A stretch of DNA of 64,000 nt from assembly GCF_002209565.1 (NCBI RefSeq), contig NZ_NJIH01000015.1, positions 62,001 to 126,000 of the forward strand, read 5' to 3'. Made by a program: the position numbers and the translations under genes. Each line of letters opens with the position of its first letter. The first letter of the stretch is position 1. This DNA comes from Candidimonas nitroreducens. GTDB taxonomy: Bacteria > Pseudomonadota > Gammaproteobacteria > Burkholderiales > Burkholderiaceae_B. Under the pieces are notes generated by a model. That model did not search any database. It saw nothing but the letters and a program-made list of their open reading frames with translations, and was not told the DNA's origin. Positions 17,444 to 26,842 of this stretch are shown piece by piece.

Positions 17444-19390
17444 ATGGTTCACATTACCCTGCCCGATGGCTCGCAGCGCGAGTTCCCCGGCCCCGTCTCC
17501 GTCAGCGAGGTTGCCCAGTCCATAGGCACCGGGCTGGGACGCGCGGCGCTGGCGGGCAGGGTGACGATGCCGGACGCGCAGCCGCGGCTGGTGGACACCA
17601 GTTTCGTCATCGACCAGGACGCCGGCCTGGCGATCGTTACGGCCAAAGACAAAGAAGGCCTGGATCTGATCCGCCATTCCACGGCGCACCTGCTGGCCTA
17701 CGCGGTCAAGTCGCTGTTTCCCGACGCCCAGGTCACGATCGGCCCGGTCATCGAAAACGGCTTCTATTACGATTTTTCCTACAAGCGCCCGTTCACGCCC
17801 GAAGATCTGCAGGCCATTGAAAAGAAGATGGCCGAACTCGCCAAGAAAGACGAGACGGTCACGCGCGAGGAATGGCTGCGCGACGACGCAGTCAAGTTCT
17901 TCAAGGGCATAGGCGAGGACTACAAGGCCGAGATCATTGCCTCGATCCCGTCCAACGAGCCCATCAGCCTGTATCGGGAAGGCGACTTCATCGATTTGTG
18001 CCGCGGCCCGCACGTGCCGTCCACGGGCCGGCTCAAGGTGTTCAAGCTCATGAAGGTGGCCGGCGCCTATTGGCGCGGCGACAGCAAGAACGAGATGCTG
18101 CAGCGCATCTACGGCACCGCCTGGGCCACCAAGGAAGAGCAGGCCGCCTATCTGACCATGCTCGAAGAGGCCGAGAAGCGCGATCACCGCAAGCTGGGGC
18201 GCGAACTCGACCTGTTCCACTTCCAGGACGAGGCCCCGGGCCTGATTTTCTGGCACCCCAAGGGCTGGACGATCTGGCAGCAGGTCGAGCAGTACATGCG
18301 CAAGGTCTACCAGGACAACGGCTACCAGGAAGTGAAGGCGCCGCAGATCCTCGACCTGTCGCTGTGGAAGAAAACCGGCCATTGGGACAACTACGCCGAG
18401 AACATGTTCACGACGGAGTCCGAGAACCGCGTCTACGGCCTGAAGCCCATGAATTGCCCGGGCCACGTGCAGATCTTCAACGCCGGCCTGCATTCGTACC
18501 GCGAACTGCCGATACGCTACGGCGAATTCGGCCAATGCCACCGCAACGAGCCCTCGGGCTCGCTGCACGGCCTGATGCGGGTGCGCGGCTTTACCCAAGA
18601 CGACGGTCACATCTTCTGCACCGAAGACCAGCTGCAGGACGAATGTGCCGCGTTCACGGCCCTGCTGCAGAAGGTCTATGCGGATTTCGGCTTCACCGAC
18701 ATTCTCTATAAGGTGGCCACGCGCCCCGACAAGCGTATCGGCGCCGACGAAGTCTGGGACAAGGCCGAGCGCGCCCTCATGGAAAGCCTGACGCGCACCC
18801 ACTGCGACTTCGAGGTCTCGCCGGGCGAGGGCGCCTTCTACGGGCCGAAGATCGAATACACGCTGAAGGACGCGATCGGGCGCCAATGGCAGTGCGGCAC
18901 CATCCAGGTAGACTTTTCCATGCCGGCGCGCCTGGGATCCGAATATGTGGACGCCGACGACCAGCGCCGCACCCCGGTGATGCTGCATCGTGCCATCCTG
19001 GGCTCGCTCGAGCGTTTCATCGGCATGTTGATCGAAAACCATGCCGGCGCCATGCCGCCCTGGCTGGCGCCCGAGCACGCGGTGGTCTGCTGTATTTCCG
19101 AACCTTCCGCACAGTATGCCGAAGAAGTTGCTGTAACCCTGAAAAAACAAGGGTTTAGAGCCAGTTCCGATTTGCGCGGTGAAAAAATCACCCGTAAAAT
19201 TCGTGAACATAGTATGCAAAAAGTACCGTACATTCTCGTTGTAGGCGACAAAGAGCGCGAAACCGCCAAGGTGGCGGTGCGCGGCCGCGGCGGCGCCGAC
19301 CTGGGGGTCATGTCCCTGGCCGATTTCGCCAGCCGCCTGCAGCAGGACATCGACAGCCGGCGCGACGCCGGCCAGGCCGCACAGGCCTGA
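17444..19390 (+). CDS. thrS: Threonyl-tRNA synthetase
   Basis: 648 residues, full length. Domains in order: TGS (about 1-62), editing domain (about 65-225, starting [13 protein letters not shown] with the HxxxH site), class II catalytic core (about 245-540, including [10 protein letters not shown] and [14 protein letters not shown]) and anticodon-binding domain (about 545-640). It charges tRNA-Thr in the cytoplasm. The ATG has AGGA nearby. Codon use changes in the last ~55 codons (19090-19260), which are clearly AT-richer than the rest; a promoter for infC may lie there. Upstream is the threonine attenuator and downstream infC. Confidence 0.98.
   Translation: MVHITLPDGSQREFPGPVSVSEVAQSIGTGLGRAALAGRVTMPDAQPRLVDTSFVIDQDAGLAIVTAKDKEGLDLIRHSTAHLLAYAVKSLFPDAQVTIGPVIENGFYYDFSYKRPFTPEDLQAIEKKMAELAKKDETVTREEWLRDDAVKFFKGIGEDYKAEIIASIPSNEPISLYREGDFIDLCRGPHVPSTGRLKVFKLMKVAGAYWRGDSKNEMLQRIYGTAWATKEEQAAYLTMLEEAEKRDHRKLGRELDLFHFQDEAPGLIFWHPKGWTIWQQVEQYMRKVYQDNGYQEVKAPQILDLSLWKKTGHWDNYAENMFTTESENRVYGLKPMNCPGHVQIFNAGLHSYRELPIRYGEFGQCHRNEPSGSLHGLMRVRGFTQDDGHIFCTEDQLQDECAAFTALLQKVYADFGFTDILYKVATRPDKRIGADEVWDKAERALMESLTRTHCDFEVSPGEGAFYGPKIEYTLKDAIGRQWQCGTIQVDFSMPARLGSEYVDADDQRRTPVMLHRAILGSLERFIGMLIENHAGAMPPWLAPEHAVVCCISEPSAQYAEEVAVTLKKQGFRASSDLRGEKITRKIREHSMQKVPYILVVGDKERETAKVAVRGRGGADLGVMSLADFASRLQQDIDSRRDAGQAAQA
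19172..19200 (+). promoter_or_regulatory. Candidate infC promoter inside thrS
   Basis: TTGCGC (19172-19177) and TAAAAT (19195-19200) are separated by exactly 17 bp, within an AT-rich patch of the thrS coding sequence about 220 bp before infC. In E. coli infC also has promoters inside thrS. Motif match is 4/6 and 5/6. Untested. Confidence 0.5.
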
Positions 19391-19418
19391 TCCTCAACAA
19401 CTCTAAGGAGTCTTAGAC

Positions 19419-19964
19419 ATCGCTACCGACAAAGCTCATCGCATCAATGGGGAAATCCGCGTTCCTGAGGTGCGGCTCATTGGTGTAGACGGCGAGCAGC
19501 TGGGCATAACAAAAACCCCGGACGCGCTCCGTTTATCTGAACAGCACGACGTGGATCTCGTTGAAATCGCGCCCAACGCCGACCCTCCCGTCTGCCGCCT
19601 GATGGACTACGGCAAGTTCAAATACCAAGAACAAAAGCGCCAGCAAGAAGCGCGCGCCAAGCAGAAGATCATCCAGGTCAAGGAAGTCAAGTTCCGCCCC
19701 GGCACCGACGAGGGCGACTACCAGGTGAAGCTGCGCAACCTGCGCCGCTTCATCGAAGAGGGCGACAAGGCCAAGGTCACGCTGCGTTTCCGCGGCCGCG
19801 AAATGGCGCACCAGGAACTGGGCATGCGGGTACTGGAACGGGTGCGCGACGACCTGGCCGAGATCTGCCTGGTGGAAGCGATGCCCAAGCTCGAGGGCCG
19901 GCAGATGGTGATGGTGCTGGCGCCGCGCAAGAAGGCGCCCAGCAAGCAGGATTCCGCCGCCTAA
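19419..19964 (+). CDS. infC: Translation initiation factor IF-3, AUC start codon
   Basis: 181 residues when started at ATC 19419, which lies 8 bases after TAAGGAG. This yields the conserved N-terminus [21 protein letters not shown]; no ATG or GTG start gives a complete protein, and a later start would remove the first N-domain strand. IF-3 binds the 30S subunit and rejects non-canonical start codons, so a rare AUC start makes infC self-limiting, as AUU does in E. coli. The N domain, basic linker ([16 protein letters not shown]) and C domain are intact. gshB follows directly; rpmI and rplT, the usual neighbours, are absent. Confidence 0.95.
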   Translation: MATDKAHRINGEIRVPEVRLIGVDGEQLGITKTPDALRLSEQHDVDLVEIAPNADPPVCRLMDYGKFKYQEQKRQQEARAKQKIIQVKEVKFRPGTDEGDYQVKLRNLRRFIEEGDKAKVTLRFRGREMAHQELGMRVLERVRDDLAEICLVEAMPKLEGRQMVMVLAPRKKAPSKQDSAA

Positions 19965-20012
19965 GTTGTCTTCCATACCGGCCGCCTTGCGGCGGCCACG
20001 CACAGGTGCCCC

Positions 20013-20972
20013 ATGCATGTGTTGTTCGTGATCGACCCCTTGCCTTTGCTGAAGGCTTACAAGGATTCCTCCGTTGCCATGATGCGGGCGCTGCAGGCTC
20101 GCGGCCACGAGCTCAGCGTAGCCCTGATGCGCGACCTGTACATCGACGAGGGCGTGGTCAAGGTGCGCGGCACCCGTATTTCCTTGCCCGAAGACGCCGA
20201 CCTGCACGGCCATGCGTGGTGGCGCGAACACGGCGAGGCGGCCGATGCGGTCTTGTCCGCGTTCGACGCCGTGGTCATGCGCAAAGACCCGCCGTTCGAC
20301 ATGGAGTACGTGTACGCCACGCACTTGTTCGACTATGCGCGGGCGCAGGGCGCGCGCATATTCAATTCAGGCGCCGCGATACGCAACCATCCCGAGAAGC
20401 TCGCCATTACTGAATTCGCGGGCTTTACCTCGCCCACGCTGGTTACTTCCGACATGGCGCGGCTGCGCGCCTTTCATGCGCAGCACCAGGACGTCATCGT
20501 CAAACCCCTGGACGGAATGGGCGGCACGGGTATCTTTCGCCTGCGCCAGCCCGAGGCCAACCTGGGTTCCATCCTAGAGACGCTCACGGCCAATGGCACG
20601 CGCACCATCATGGCGCAGCGCTATATTCCCGAGATCGTCGAGGGTGACAAGCGCATTCTCATCATCGGCGGCGAGCCGGTGCCCTATGCGTTGGCGCGCA
20701 TCCCGTTGGCCGGCGAGACCCGCGGCAACCTGGCCGCCGGCGGGCGCGGCGTGGCGCGCCCTTTGACGGCGCGCGACCGCGAGATCGCCGCGGCCCTGGG
20801 GCCGAAGCTCGCCGAGCGCGGCCTGCTGCTGATCGGCCTGGATGTCATCGGCGATTACCTGACGGAAGTCAACGTTACCAGCCCGACCTGTTTCGTGGAG
20901 ATCACCGAGCAGACCGACTTCGACGTGGCGGCCCGCTTTGCCCAGGCGCTGGAGCGCGCCGCGGAGGGCTGA
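20013..20972 (+). CDS. gshB: Glutathione synthetase (ATP-grasp)
   Basis: 319 residues. It joins gamma-glutamylcysteine and glycine using ATP in the cytoplasm. Family signs are MHVLFVIDPLPLLKAYKDSS at the N-terminus, the RKDPPFDMEYVYATHLF stretch, the ATP-grasp core VIVKPLDGMGGTGIFR and the C-terminal VNVTSPTCFVEI. It overlaps no neighbour but is 4 bp from the EIIA gene, suggesting one transcript with the PTS genes, an order seen across Burkholderiales. gshA, often upstream in that group, is not here. Confidence 0.97.
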   Translation: MHVLFVIDPLPLLKAYKDSSVAMMRALQARGHELSVALMRDLYIDEGVVKVRGTRISLPEDADLHGHAWWREHGEAADAVLSAFDAVVMRKDPPFDMEYVYATHLFDYARAQGARIFNSGAAIRNHPEKLAITEFAGFTSPTLVTSDMARLRAFHAQHQDVIVKPLDGMGGTGIFRLRQPEANLGSILETLTANGTRTIMAQRYIPEIVEGDKRILIIGGEPVPYALARIPLAGETRGNLAAGGRGVARPLTARDREIAAALGPKLAERGLLLIGLDVIGDYLTEVNVTSPTCFVEITEQTDFDVAARFAQALERAAEG

Positions 20973-20976
20973 GCCG

Positions 20977-21405
20977 ATGGCTAGTATCGTGCTGGTGATG
21001 CATGCGCCCCTGGCCACCGCGTTTGCGGAATGCGCCCGCCACGTGCTGGGCAGCCCGCCCGCGCTGCAGGTGTTCGATGTGCACCCCGACGATAATCCCG
21101 ACGAACTCGTGCCGCGCCTGGCAGGCATGCTGGCGCGGGCGCGCAGTGCGGGGGAAGAAACCTTGATTCTTTGTGATATATACGGGGCAACGCCCTTCAA
21201 TATCGCCAAGCGCGCCCTGGCTCATGAGGCCCAGCAGGGCGGCCAGAGCCGGTTGCTGACCGGCACGAACCTGTGCATGGTATTGAAAGCCTTGACCGAA
21301 AAGCAGAAAATGCCCGAGCAGCTCAGCCAGCTGGCGCGCCAGGGGGCTTTGAAGGGCATCGTCGACACCGGCCCCGCCGATACTGTCGATGATGCCTGTA
21401 CCTGA
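20977..21405 (+). CDS. PTS EIIA component, mannose/fructose type
   Basis: 142 residues from ATG 20977, four bases after the gshB stop. The EIIA-Man fold is evident from ASIVLVMHAPLATAF with the phosphorylatable histidine at residue 9, and from LILCDIYGATPFNIA. No EIIB or EIIC domain is fused or encoded nearby, so this is probably a regulatory phosphoacceptor and not part of a sugar importer. It forms a block with HPr and EI. An in-frame upstream ATG inside gshB is rejected. Confidence 0.92.
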   Translation: MASIVLVMHAPLATAFAECARHVLGSPPALQVFDVHPDDNPDELVPRLAGMLARARSAGEETLILCDIYGATPFNIAKRALAHEAQQGGQSRLLTGTNLCMVLKALTEKQKMPEQLSQLARQGALKGIVDTGPADTVDDACT

Positions 21406-21444
21406 AACCCTCGCCGTCACGCCTTTTTCCGACTCTTGAACCTT

Positions 21445-21714
21445 ATGCCGACCATAGACATAGTAATAAGCAACAAACTGGGCCTGCATGCACGAGCTGC
21501 GGCGAAGCTGACGCAGCTGGCCAGCAGATTCAAGGCCGATATTTTCATCGCGCGCGGCGCCCAGCGCGTCAACGCCAAGAGCATCATGGGCGTTATGATG
21601 CTGGCGGCGGGCCAGGGGGTTACCGTCAAGGTCGACGCCGAGGGCGCCGAGGCCGACCAGGCATTGCAGGACATCCGTTTGTTGTTCGACAATAAATTCG
21701 GCGAACACGAATAG
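21445..21714 (+). CDS. ptsH: Phosphocarrier protein HPr
   Basis: 89 residues from ATG 21445; a TTG nine bases upstream is an alternative but would be unusual. His15 in NKLGLHARAAAKLTQ accepts phosphate from EI; Ser46 in NAKSIMGVMMLAA is the HPr-kinase site, so both regulatory phosphorylation sites are intact. Full-length HPr. It passes phosphate from EI to EIIA in this locus. Confidence 0.97.
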   Translation: MPTIDIVISNKLGLHARAAAKLTQLASRFKADIFIARGAQRVNAKSIMGVMMLAAGQGVTVKVDAEGAEADQALQDIRLLFDNKFGEHE

Positions 21715-21770
21715 GCTACGCATAAAACATCGCAGGCGCCGTCGGGCGCTGCCACAAACAGACTTCACCC

Positions 21771-23528
21771 ATGATTCCAGCGACTTCGGCATCCAGCATC
21801 GATCACGGTTCCATGGTCTGCATGCAGGGCCAGGGCGTGGTCAAGGGCTTTGCCATCGGCCGTGCGGTGGTCATGGGCGCCGCCACGCTGGAAGTGGCGC
21901 ACTACCGCATCCAGCCGGAAGACGTGCAGGCCGAGTGCCAGCGCCTGCAGACTGCCGTGGCGGCGGCCGCCGAAGAACTGCACAATATGGCCAGCGGCCT
22001 GCCGGCCGATGCGCCGCGCGAACTGGCGGCGCTGCTCACCGTGCATGGCATGCTGCTGGCCGACCCCATGCTGCAGCAGCAGACCTGCGACCTGATCGCC
22101 GAACGCCAGTACAACGCCGAATGGGCGCTGGCCACGCAAGGGCAGATCCTGGGCGAGCAGTTCGCCGCCATGGAAGACGAATACCTGCGTGAGCGCGGCG
22201 CCGACGTGCGCCAGGTCATCGAGCGGGTGCTGCGTATGCTGTCTGGCTCCACGGCGCTGCTGCCGCTGCTGGACGGCGACCATGCCGACGAATCCCTGAT
22301 CGTGGTGGCGCGCGACATTTCCCCCGCCGACATGCTGCGCCTGCGCGGCGCGCGTTTCGGCGCATTCCTGACCGACCTGGGCGGGCCGACCTCGCACACT
22401 GCCATCGTGGCGCGCAGCATGAATGTGCCGGCGGTGGTCGGCCTGGGCCACGTGCGCTCGCTGGTGCGCGACGGCGACATGCTGATCGCCGATGGTTCCA
22501 CCGGCGCGGTGCTCATCAACCCCTCGGCGAAGGTGCTGGACGAATACCATAGGCGCCAGCAGGCCTACGCCGATGAGCGCGCCGCCCTGACGGTGCTGCG
22601 CGATGCGCAGGCGATCACGCTGGACGGCATTTCCATCCGCCTCGAGGCCAATATAGAATTGCCCGAAGAGGCGGCCGTTGCCATGTCGGCCGGTGCCGAC
22701 GGCATCGGCCTGTTCCGCAGCGAATTCCTGTTCATGGGCCGTCCCGACCTGCCTGGCGAAGAAGAGCAGTACCAGGCCTATGCCTCGGTGGTGCGCACCA
22801 TGCAGGGCCGGCCGGTCACCATCCGCACGCTCGATCTGGGCGCCGACAAGACGCTGGACGGCGAGGTCACTGTGGCCACCAATCCGGCGCTGGGCCTGCG
22901 CGCCATACGCTATTGCCTGGCCAACCCTGAGCTGTTTTCCACGCAGCTCAGGGCTCTGCTGCGCGCTTCGCAGCACGGGCCGGTGCGCATCCTGATTCCC
23001 ATGATCTCGCACATGCACGAGGTGCTGGCCACGCGCCAGGCGATCGCCGCGGCGCGCGCCGAGCTCGATGCCCGCGGCCAGACGTACAGCGACAAGATCG
23101 AGCTGGGTGCCATGGTCGAGATCCCGGCCATTGCCATTGCCATCGAGCCCTTCGTGGCCGATCTCGACTTCCTGTCCATCGGCACCAATGACCTGATCCA
23201 GTACACCCTGGCGATAGACCGCGGCGATAACGACGTGGCCGACCTGTACGACCCCTTGCATCCCGCGGTGCTGCGCCTGATCGCCAACACCATCAATGCC
23301 GGCGAGCGCGCCGGCAAGCCCGTGTCGGTATGCGGCGAAATGGCCGGCGACGCGCGTGTCACGCGCATGCTGCTGGGGCTCGGCCTGAAAGAATTCTCCA
23401 TGCATCCGCAGCAGTTGCTGGATGTCAAGAAGGAAGTCCGGCTGGCCCATACCAATGCCTTGCGCGTCAAGGTGGCTTCGGCGCTGAACCGGGCCGAACC
23501 CATAGACCTGGCCGCGTTGGCTGCCTGA
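21771..23528 (+). CDS. ptsI: Phosphoenolpyruvate-protein phosphotransferase (EI)
   Basis: 585 residues from ATG 21771. EI takes phosphate from PEP and gives it to HPr. The active-site histidine is in GGPTSHTAIVAR (residue 209 in this numbering); PEP-binding segments FLFMGRPDLPGEEEQ and SIGTNDLIQYTLAIDRG and the catalytic region VSVCGEMAGD are present. Starts at 21813 or 21822 are in frame and would place the histidine nearer position 190 as in E. coli; no ribosome site decides between them. Third gene of the regulatory PTS block. Confidence 0.95.
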   Translation: MIPATSASSIDHGSMVCMQGQGVVKGFAIGRAVVMGAATLEVAHYRIQPEDVQAECQRLQTAVAAAAEELHNMASGLPADAPRELAALLTVHGMLLADPMLQQQTCDLIAERQYNAEWALATQGQILGEQFAAMEDEYLRERGADVRQVIERVLRMLSGSTALLPLLDGDHADESLIVVARDISPADMLRLRGARFGAFLTDLGGPTSHTAIVARSMNVPAVVGLGHVRSLVRDGDMLIADGSTGAVLINPSAKVLDEYHRRQQAYADERAALTVLRDAQAITLDGISIRLEANIELPEEAAVAMSAGADGIGLFRSEFLFMGRPDLPGEEEQYQAYASVVRTMQGRPVTIRTLDLGADKTLDGEVTVATNPALGLRAIRYCLANPELFSTQLRALLRASQHGPVRILIPMISHMHEVLATRQAIAAARAELDARGQTYSDKIELGAMVEIPAIAIAIEPFVADLDFLSIGTNDLIQYTLAIDRGDNDVADLYDPLHPAVLRLIANTINAGERAGKPVSVCGEMAGDARVTRMLLGLGLKEFSMHPQQLLDVKKEVRLAHTNALRVKVASALNRAEPIDLAALAA

Positions 23529-23661
23529 TACCCACAAACTCCACGTTTGCAGGCGCTGCCCGGCGCGTGTTGCCGGTGCGCGTCGCCGTGCCGTCGCGCG
23601 CAGGCACGGGCTTGCCGGAATACGACAAGGCCGGCCCCCTGCGGAGCCGGCCCGGGAAACA

Positions 23662-23680
23662 CCGGCCCGCATGGGGCCGG
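23662..23680. terminator. Hairpin between convergent ptsI and amtB
   Basis: CCGGCCC (23662-23668) pairs with GGGCCGG (23674-23680) around a 5-base loop. It sits just past ptsI and just past the amtB end. No U-tract on either side, so intrinsic termination is uncertain. Confidence 0.35.
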
Positions 23681-23694
23681 CGGTGCCGATGCCG

Positions 23695-24924
23695 CTAGCG
23701 ATGGTAGGCCGACTCGCCGTGGGCCTGGATATCCAGCCCTTCGCGCTCCACGTCCGGCGCCACGCGCAGGCCGCCGCAAAGCTTGCCGGCGACGTAGTAG
23801 CCGATCAGCGCCACGATGCCCGACCAGACTATGGTGCACGCCACGCCTTCGAACTGCACCCAGAGCTGGTGCGGGACTTCGGCCATGGTCTTCAGCCCGG
23901 GGCCGCCCAGCGGCTGGGCATTGAACAGGCCGGTAAGCATGGCGCCGACGATGCCGCCCAGGCCATGGATGCCGAACACGTCCAGTGTGTCGTCGGCGCC
24001 CAGCATGCGCTTCAGGCCATTGACGCCCCAGACGCAGACCGCCCCCGTCAGCAGGCCGATGGCCAGCGCGCCGCCGGGGCCGACCAGGCCCGCGGCCGGC
24101 GTGATCCCTACCAGCCCGGCGACCATGCCCGAGATCCCTCCCAGCAGCGAGGGCTTGCCCTTGTACAGCCATTCGACTCCCGTCCACGCCAGCACGGCGG
24201 CCGCCGTGGCCAGCAGGGTGTTGAAGAAGGCCAGCGCCGCGGTCTGGTTGGCAGCCAGCGCCGAGCCCGCATTGAAGCCGAACCAGCCGACCCACAGCAG
24301 GCAGGCGCCCATCATGGCCATGGGCAGGTTGTGGGGCTGCATCGATTCCTTGCGGTAGCCGATGCGGTCACCCAGGAAGTAGGCGCCGACCAGGCCGGCG
24401 ATACCGGCATTGATGTGCACCACGGTGCCGCCGGCGAAGTCTAGCGCGCCGCTCTTGAACAGCCAGCCGTCGGGCGCCCAGACCATGTGCGCGATCGGCA
24501 CATAGGCCAGGGTCATCCAGATCACGGTGAACACCAGCACTGCCGAATAGCGTATGCGTTCGGCAAAGCCGCCGATCAGCAGCGCGCAAGTGATGCCCGC
24601 GAAGGTTGCCTGGAACGAGGCGAAGGTGAGTTCCGGAATGCTGCCGCTCGTGGAAAACTTCTGCGCGCCCAGATCCAGCATGCCGCTGAAGAACACGCGG
24701 GAAAAACCGCCGATCACCGAGCCGCCTTGCGTGAATGCCAGACTGTAGCCGTAAATGAACCACAGCACGAGGGCGATACAGAATACCGTCAGTACCTGCA
24801 CCAGAATCGACAGCACGTTCTTGCTGCGCACCAGCCCGCCGTAGAACAGCGCCAGCCCGGGGGTCACCATGAGCAGTACGAGCAGCGTCGAAACGCTGAC
24901 CCACACCATATCCGCTTTGTCCAT
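23695..24924 (-). CDS. amtB: Ammonium transporter
   Basis: 409 residues, about 11 hydrophobic helices. The twin pore histidines are His170 (GGTVVHINAG) and His320 (DVFGIHGLGG), and the phenylalanine-gate region FASFQATFAGITCALLIGG is present. The N-terminus MDKADMVWVSVSTLLVLLM lacks the cleavable signal seen in some AmtB proteins. It conducts ammonia across the inner membrane and is blocked by GlnK. glnK lies 41 bp upstream on the same strand, forming the usual nitrogen operon, here in glnK-amtB order behind a sigma54 promoter. Confidence 0.97.
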   Translation of the reverse strand: MDKADMVWVSVSTLLVLLMVTPGLALFYGGLVRSKNVLSILVQVLTVFCIALVLWFIYGYSLAFTQGGSVIGGFSRVFFSGMLDLGAQKFSTSGSIPELTFASFQATFAGITCALLIGGFAERIRYSAVLVFTVIWMTLAYVPIAHMVWAPDGWLFKSGALDFAGGTVVHINAGIAGLVGAYFLGDRIGYRKESMQPHNLPMAMMGACLLWVGWFGFNAGSALAANQTAALAFFNTLLATAAAVLAWTGVEWLYKGKPSLLGGISGMVAGLVGITPAAGLVGPGGALAIGLLTGAVCVWGVNGLKRMLGADDTLDVFGIHGLGGIVGAMLTGLFNAQPLGGPGLKTMAEVPHQLWVQFEGVACTIVWSGIVALIGYYVAGKLCGGLRVAPDVEREGLDIQAHGESAYHR

Positions 24925-24965
24925 GTGTTGCTCCTGTAGTCGAATGTCGAATCGCAGTCCAAGGG

Positions 24966-25334
<369 letters not shown>

Positions 25335-25344
25335 TCACAAGCAG

Positions 25345-25360
25345 AGCAAAAGCCGTGCCT
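25345..25360 (-). promoter_or_regulatory. Sigma54 promoter of glnK-amtB
   Basis: On the minus strand AGGCACGGCTTTTGCT matches the -24/-12 consensus GGCAC-N5-TTGC exactly, with GG and GC 12 bp apart. Transcription start would be near 25335, about 30 bases before glnK. This predicts NtrC activation under nitrogen limitation; I could not identify a clear NtrC site upstream. Confidence 0.85.
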
Positions 25361-25855
25361 GATTTTTATGGCGAGTAAGAGAGCCTCAAGGCCGGGGGCG
25401 CCGGGGCCTGTGTGGCGCGGCGCTATGCCCGATTCCGGTGCGTGCGCCACGCCCCGGCGCACCAAGGTGGTTCAGGAAATGCGCCACTCGTTTCGTGCCT
25501 GGGGCGTGCGCACTGATGAAATCGCGTCTTTGCGCGCGTGCCGGCGTTGCATATATGCCCACAAAAAGCCATTTAAAAGGTAACAAGAACTTGGTGTCGC
25601 GGCGCTTTTGTTTCGTGGTGTGTTTGCGGCGATACGGCCGGAGATGCCGAAGAACGGGGCGTGGCGGGGCCTGTGCGCCGCATTGCGGCCCGCGGCCGAT
25701 TTCTCTTGAAATCATGAATTACATCGAGGTATTGGGTGTGTAGCCGTGGCTGCATAGAATCGAATTAAGCCGCTTGTAAGACAAGACTGCTTCGGGCCGC
25801 GAGCCTGCATGGGCGCCGGCCTGACCGGAATTTTCAACAAGAGAGGAACTACGCG
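25361..25855. other. 495-bp intergenic stretch between glnK promoter and lipoprotein gene
   Basis: It contains only short overlapping ORFs on both strands with no recognisable protein and no good ribosome sites. A small palindromic CACCAAGGTG occurs near 25460, with spacing too short for an NtrC site. An AT-richer patch lies around 25555-25600. It probably holds NtrC sites and the promoter of the lipoprotein gene, but I cannot pinpoint them. Confidence 0.4.
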
Positions 25856-26281
25856 ATGAAATCAAACCGTATGCATCTGGCCATCTTGGCCGCCGGAGCC
25901 TGCCTGAGCCTGTTGGCCGCATGCTCCAAGAGCGACGACAAGGGCGCGCCCGATACGACGGCGCCGCCCGCCGAAGCCCCGGCCGCTCCGGGCGCCCCGG
26001 CTCCTGCCGCACCCGGGGCACCGGCTCCCGCGCCGGCTCCGGGCGAGTCGCAACCGGTACCGCCGCCGTCCAACGGCGCGGCAGACGAAAGCGCCACTGA
26101 CAAGGCCAAGGATCTCGGCAACAAGATTGCCGACAAGGCCGGCGAAATCAAGGACGGTGCGGTCGAGAAGGCCGGGCAGGTGGGCGATGCGATCAAGCGG
26201 GGCGCGGCTAGTGCCGACCGCAAGATCCAGGACTCCGTCGGCAATGGGCAGACCCCGCCGCCGTCCGGGCCGGGGAATTGA
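25856..26281 (+). CDS. Small lipoprotein with Pro/Ala-rich linker
   Basis: 141 residues. The signal ends in lipobox LLAAC (Cys about residue 23), so the mature protein should be lipidated. A Pro/Ala-rich linker (about 30-70) is followed by an amphipathic region with spaced K/D residues (DKAKDLGNKIADKAGEIKD, then VEKAGQVGDAIKRG), like LEA/YtxH-type or stress-associated lipoproteins. No function can be assigned. The ribosome site GAGAGGAActacgcg is good. It lies between the nitrogen operon and ubiK. Confidence 0.75.
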   Translation: MKSNRMHLAILAAGACLSLLAACSKSDDKGAPDTTAPPAEAPAAPGAPAPAAPGAPAPAPAPGESQPVPPPSNGAADESATDKAKDLGNKIADKAGEIKDGAVEKAGQVGDAIKRGAASADRKIQDSVGNGQTPPPSGPGN

Positions 26282-26512
26282 GGCTTGGCCAGGCTCGCAA
26301 GCCTGAGGAAGGCCTGAGCGGATAGGGTTGCGCAGGCGCCGGGGCGGTGTGCCGGTTTTTCCGCTGCGCAGCCCGGCTCGGGCCTATCTCCCCTGAGTTT
26401 TACCTAGGGCTCGCGAGCCTGTTGCGGCTCCCAGCAGGGCCGGGCTTGTCCCGGCCCTGATTTTTATTACACTGGCATTATTGCCGTTAGGCTTATGTAT
26501 CGGGAGCCCACC

Positions 26513-26782
26513 ATGACCATCCGCCCAGACTGGTTCGAAGATTTCCAGAAAAACATGTCCGATCTGATCGCCCGCAGCCCGGCGGCCGATATCGAGCGCA
26601 ACGTGAAGGCCATGATGGCACAGACGTTCGCGCGTCTCGATCTCATCACCCGCGAGGAGTTCGACGTGCAGGCGGGCCTGCTGCAAAAGGCGCTGGCGCG
26701 TATCGACGCGCTGGAAGCCCGCGTCAAGGCGCTGGAGGGCGAGCCGGCCGGGCCGGGGCAGGAGCCTCGACAGAATCCCTGA
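26513..26782 (+). CDS. ubiK: UbiK-type ubiquinone biosynthesis accessory factor (BMFP domain)
   Basis: 89 residues from ATG 26513 after CGGGAGcccacc; an in-frame ATG 18 bases upstream is less likely. A short N-terminal amphipathic helix (RPDWFEDFQKNMSDLI) and C-terminal coiled coil (REEFDVQAGLLQKALARI then LEARVKALE) match the BMFP/YqiC family, whose E. coli member helps aerobic ubiquinone synthesis and binds lipid. In many Burkholderiales it sits next to comM; here comM lies 32 kb away. Confidence 0.88.
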   Translation: MTIRPDWFEDFQKNMSDLIARSPAADIERNVKAMMAQTFARLDLITREEFDVQAGLLQKALARIDALEARVKALEGEPAGPGQEPRQNP

Positions 26783-26842
26783 TTCCGGGCTCGAGGTGGC
26801 GGGTGTCTCCGGCTCGACAGGCCGCAGACGCGTGGCGGGCCG

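Noticed and set aside
17348-19219. 623-codon antisense ORF opposite thrS
   Set aside because: Long antisense frames follow from GC-rich codon bias; the translation has no recognisable domain and thrS is certain.
21765-23672. 635-codon antisense ORF opposite ptsI
   Set aside because: Composition-driven shadow with His/Arg/Gly-rich sequence; ptsI is unambiguous.
25368-25743. Small ORFs between glnK and the lipoprotein gene
   Set aside because: Overlapping on both strands, no ribosome sites or recognisable domains.
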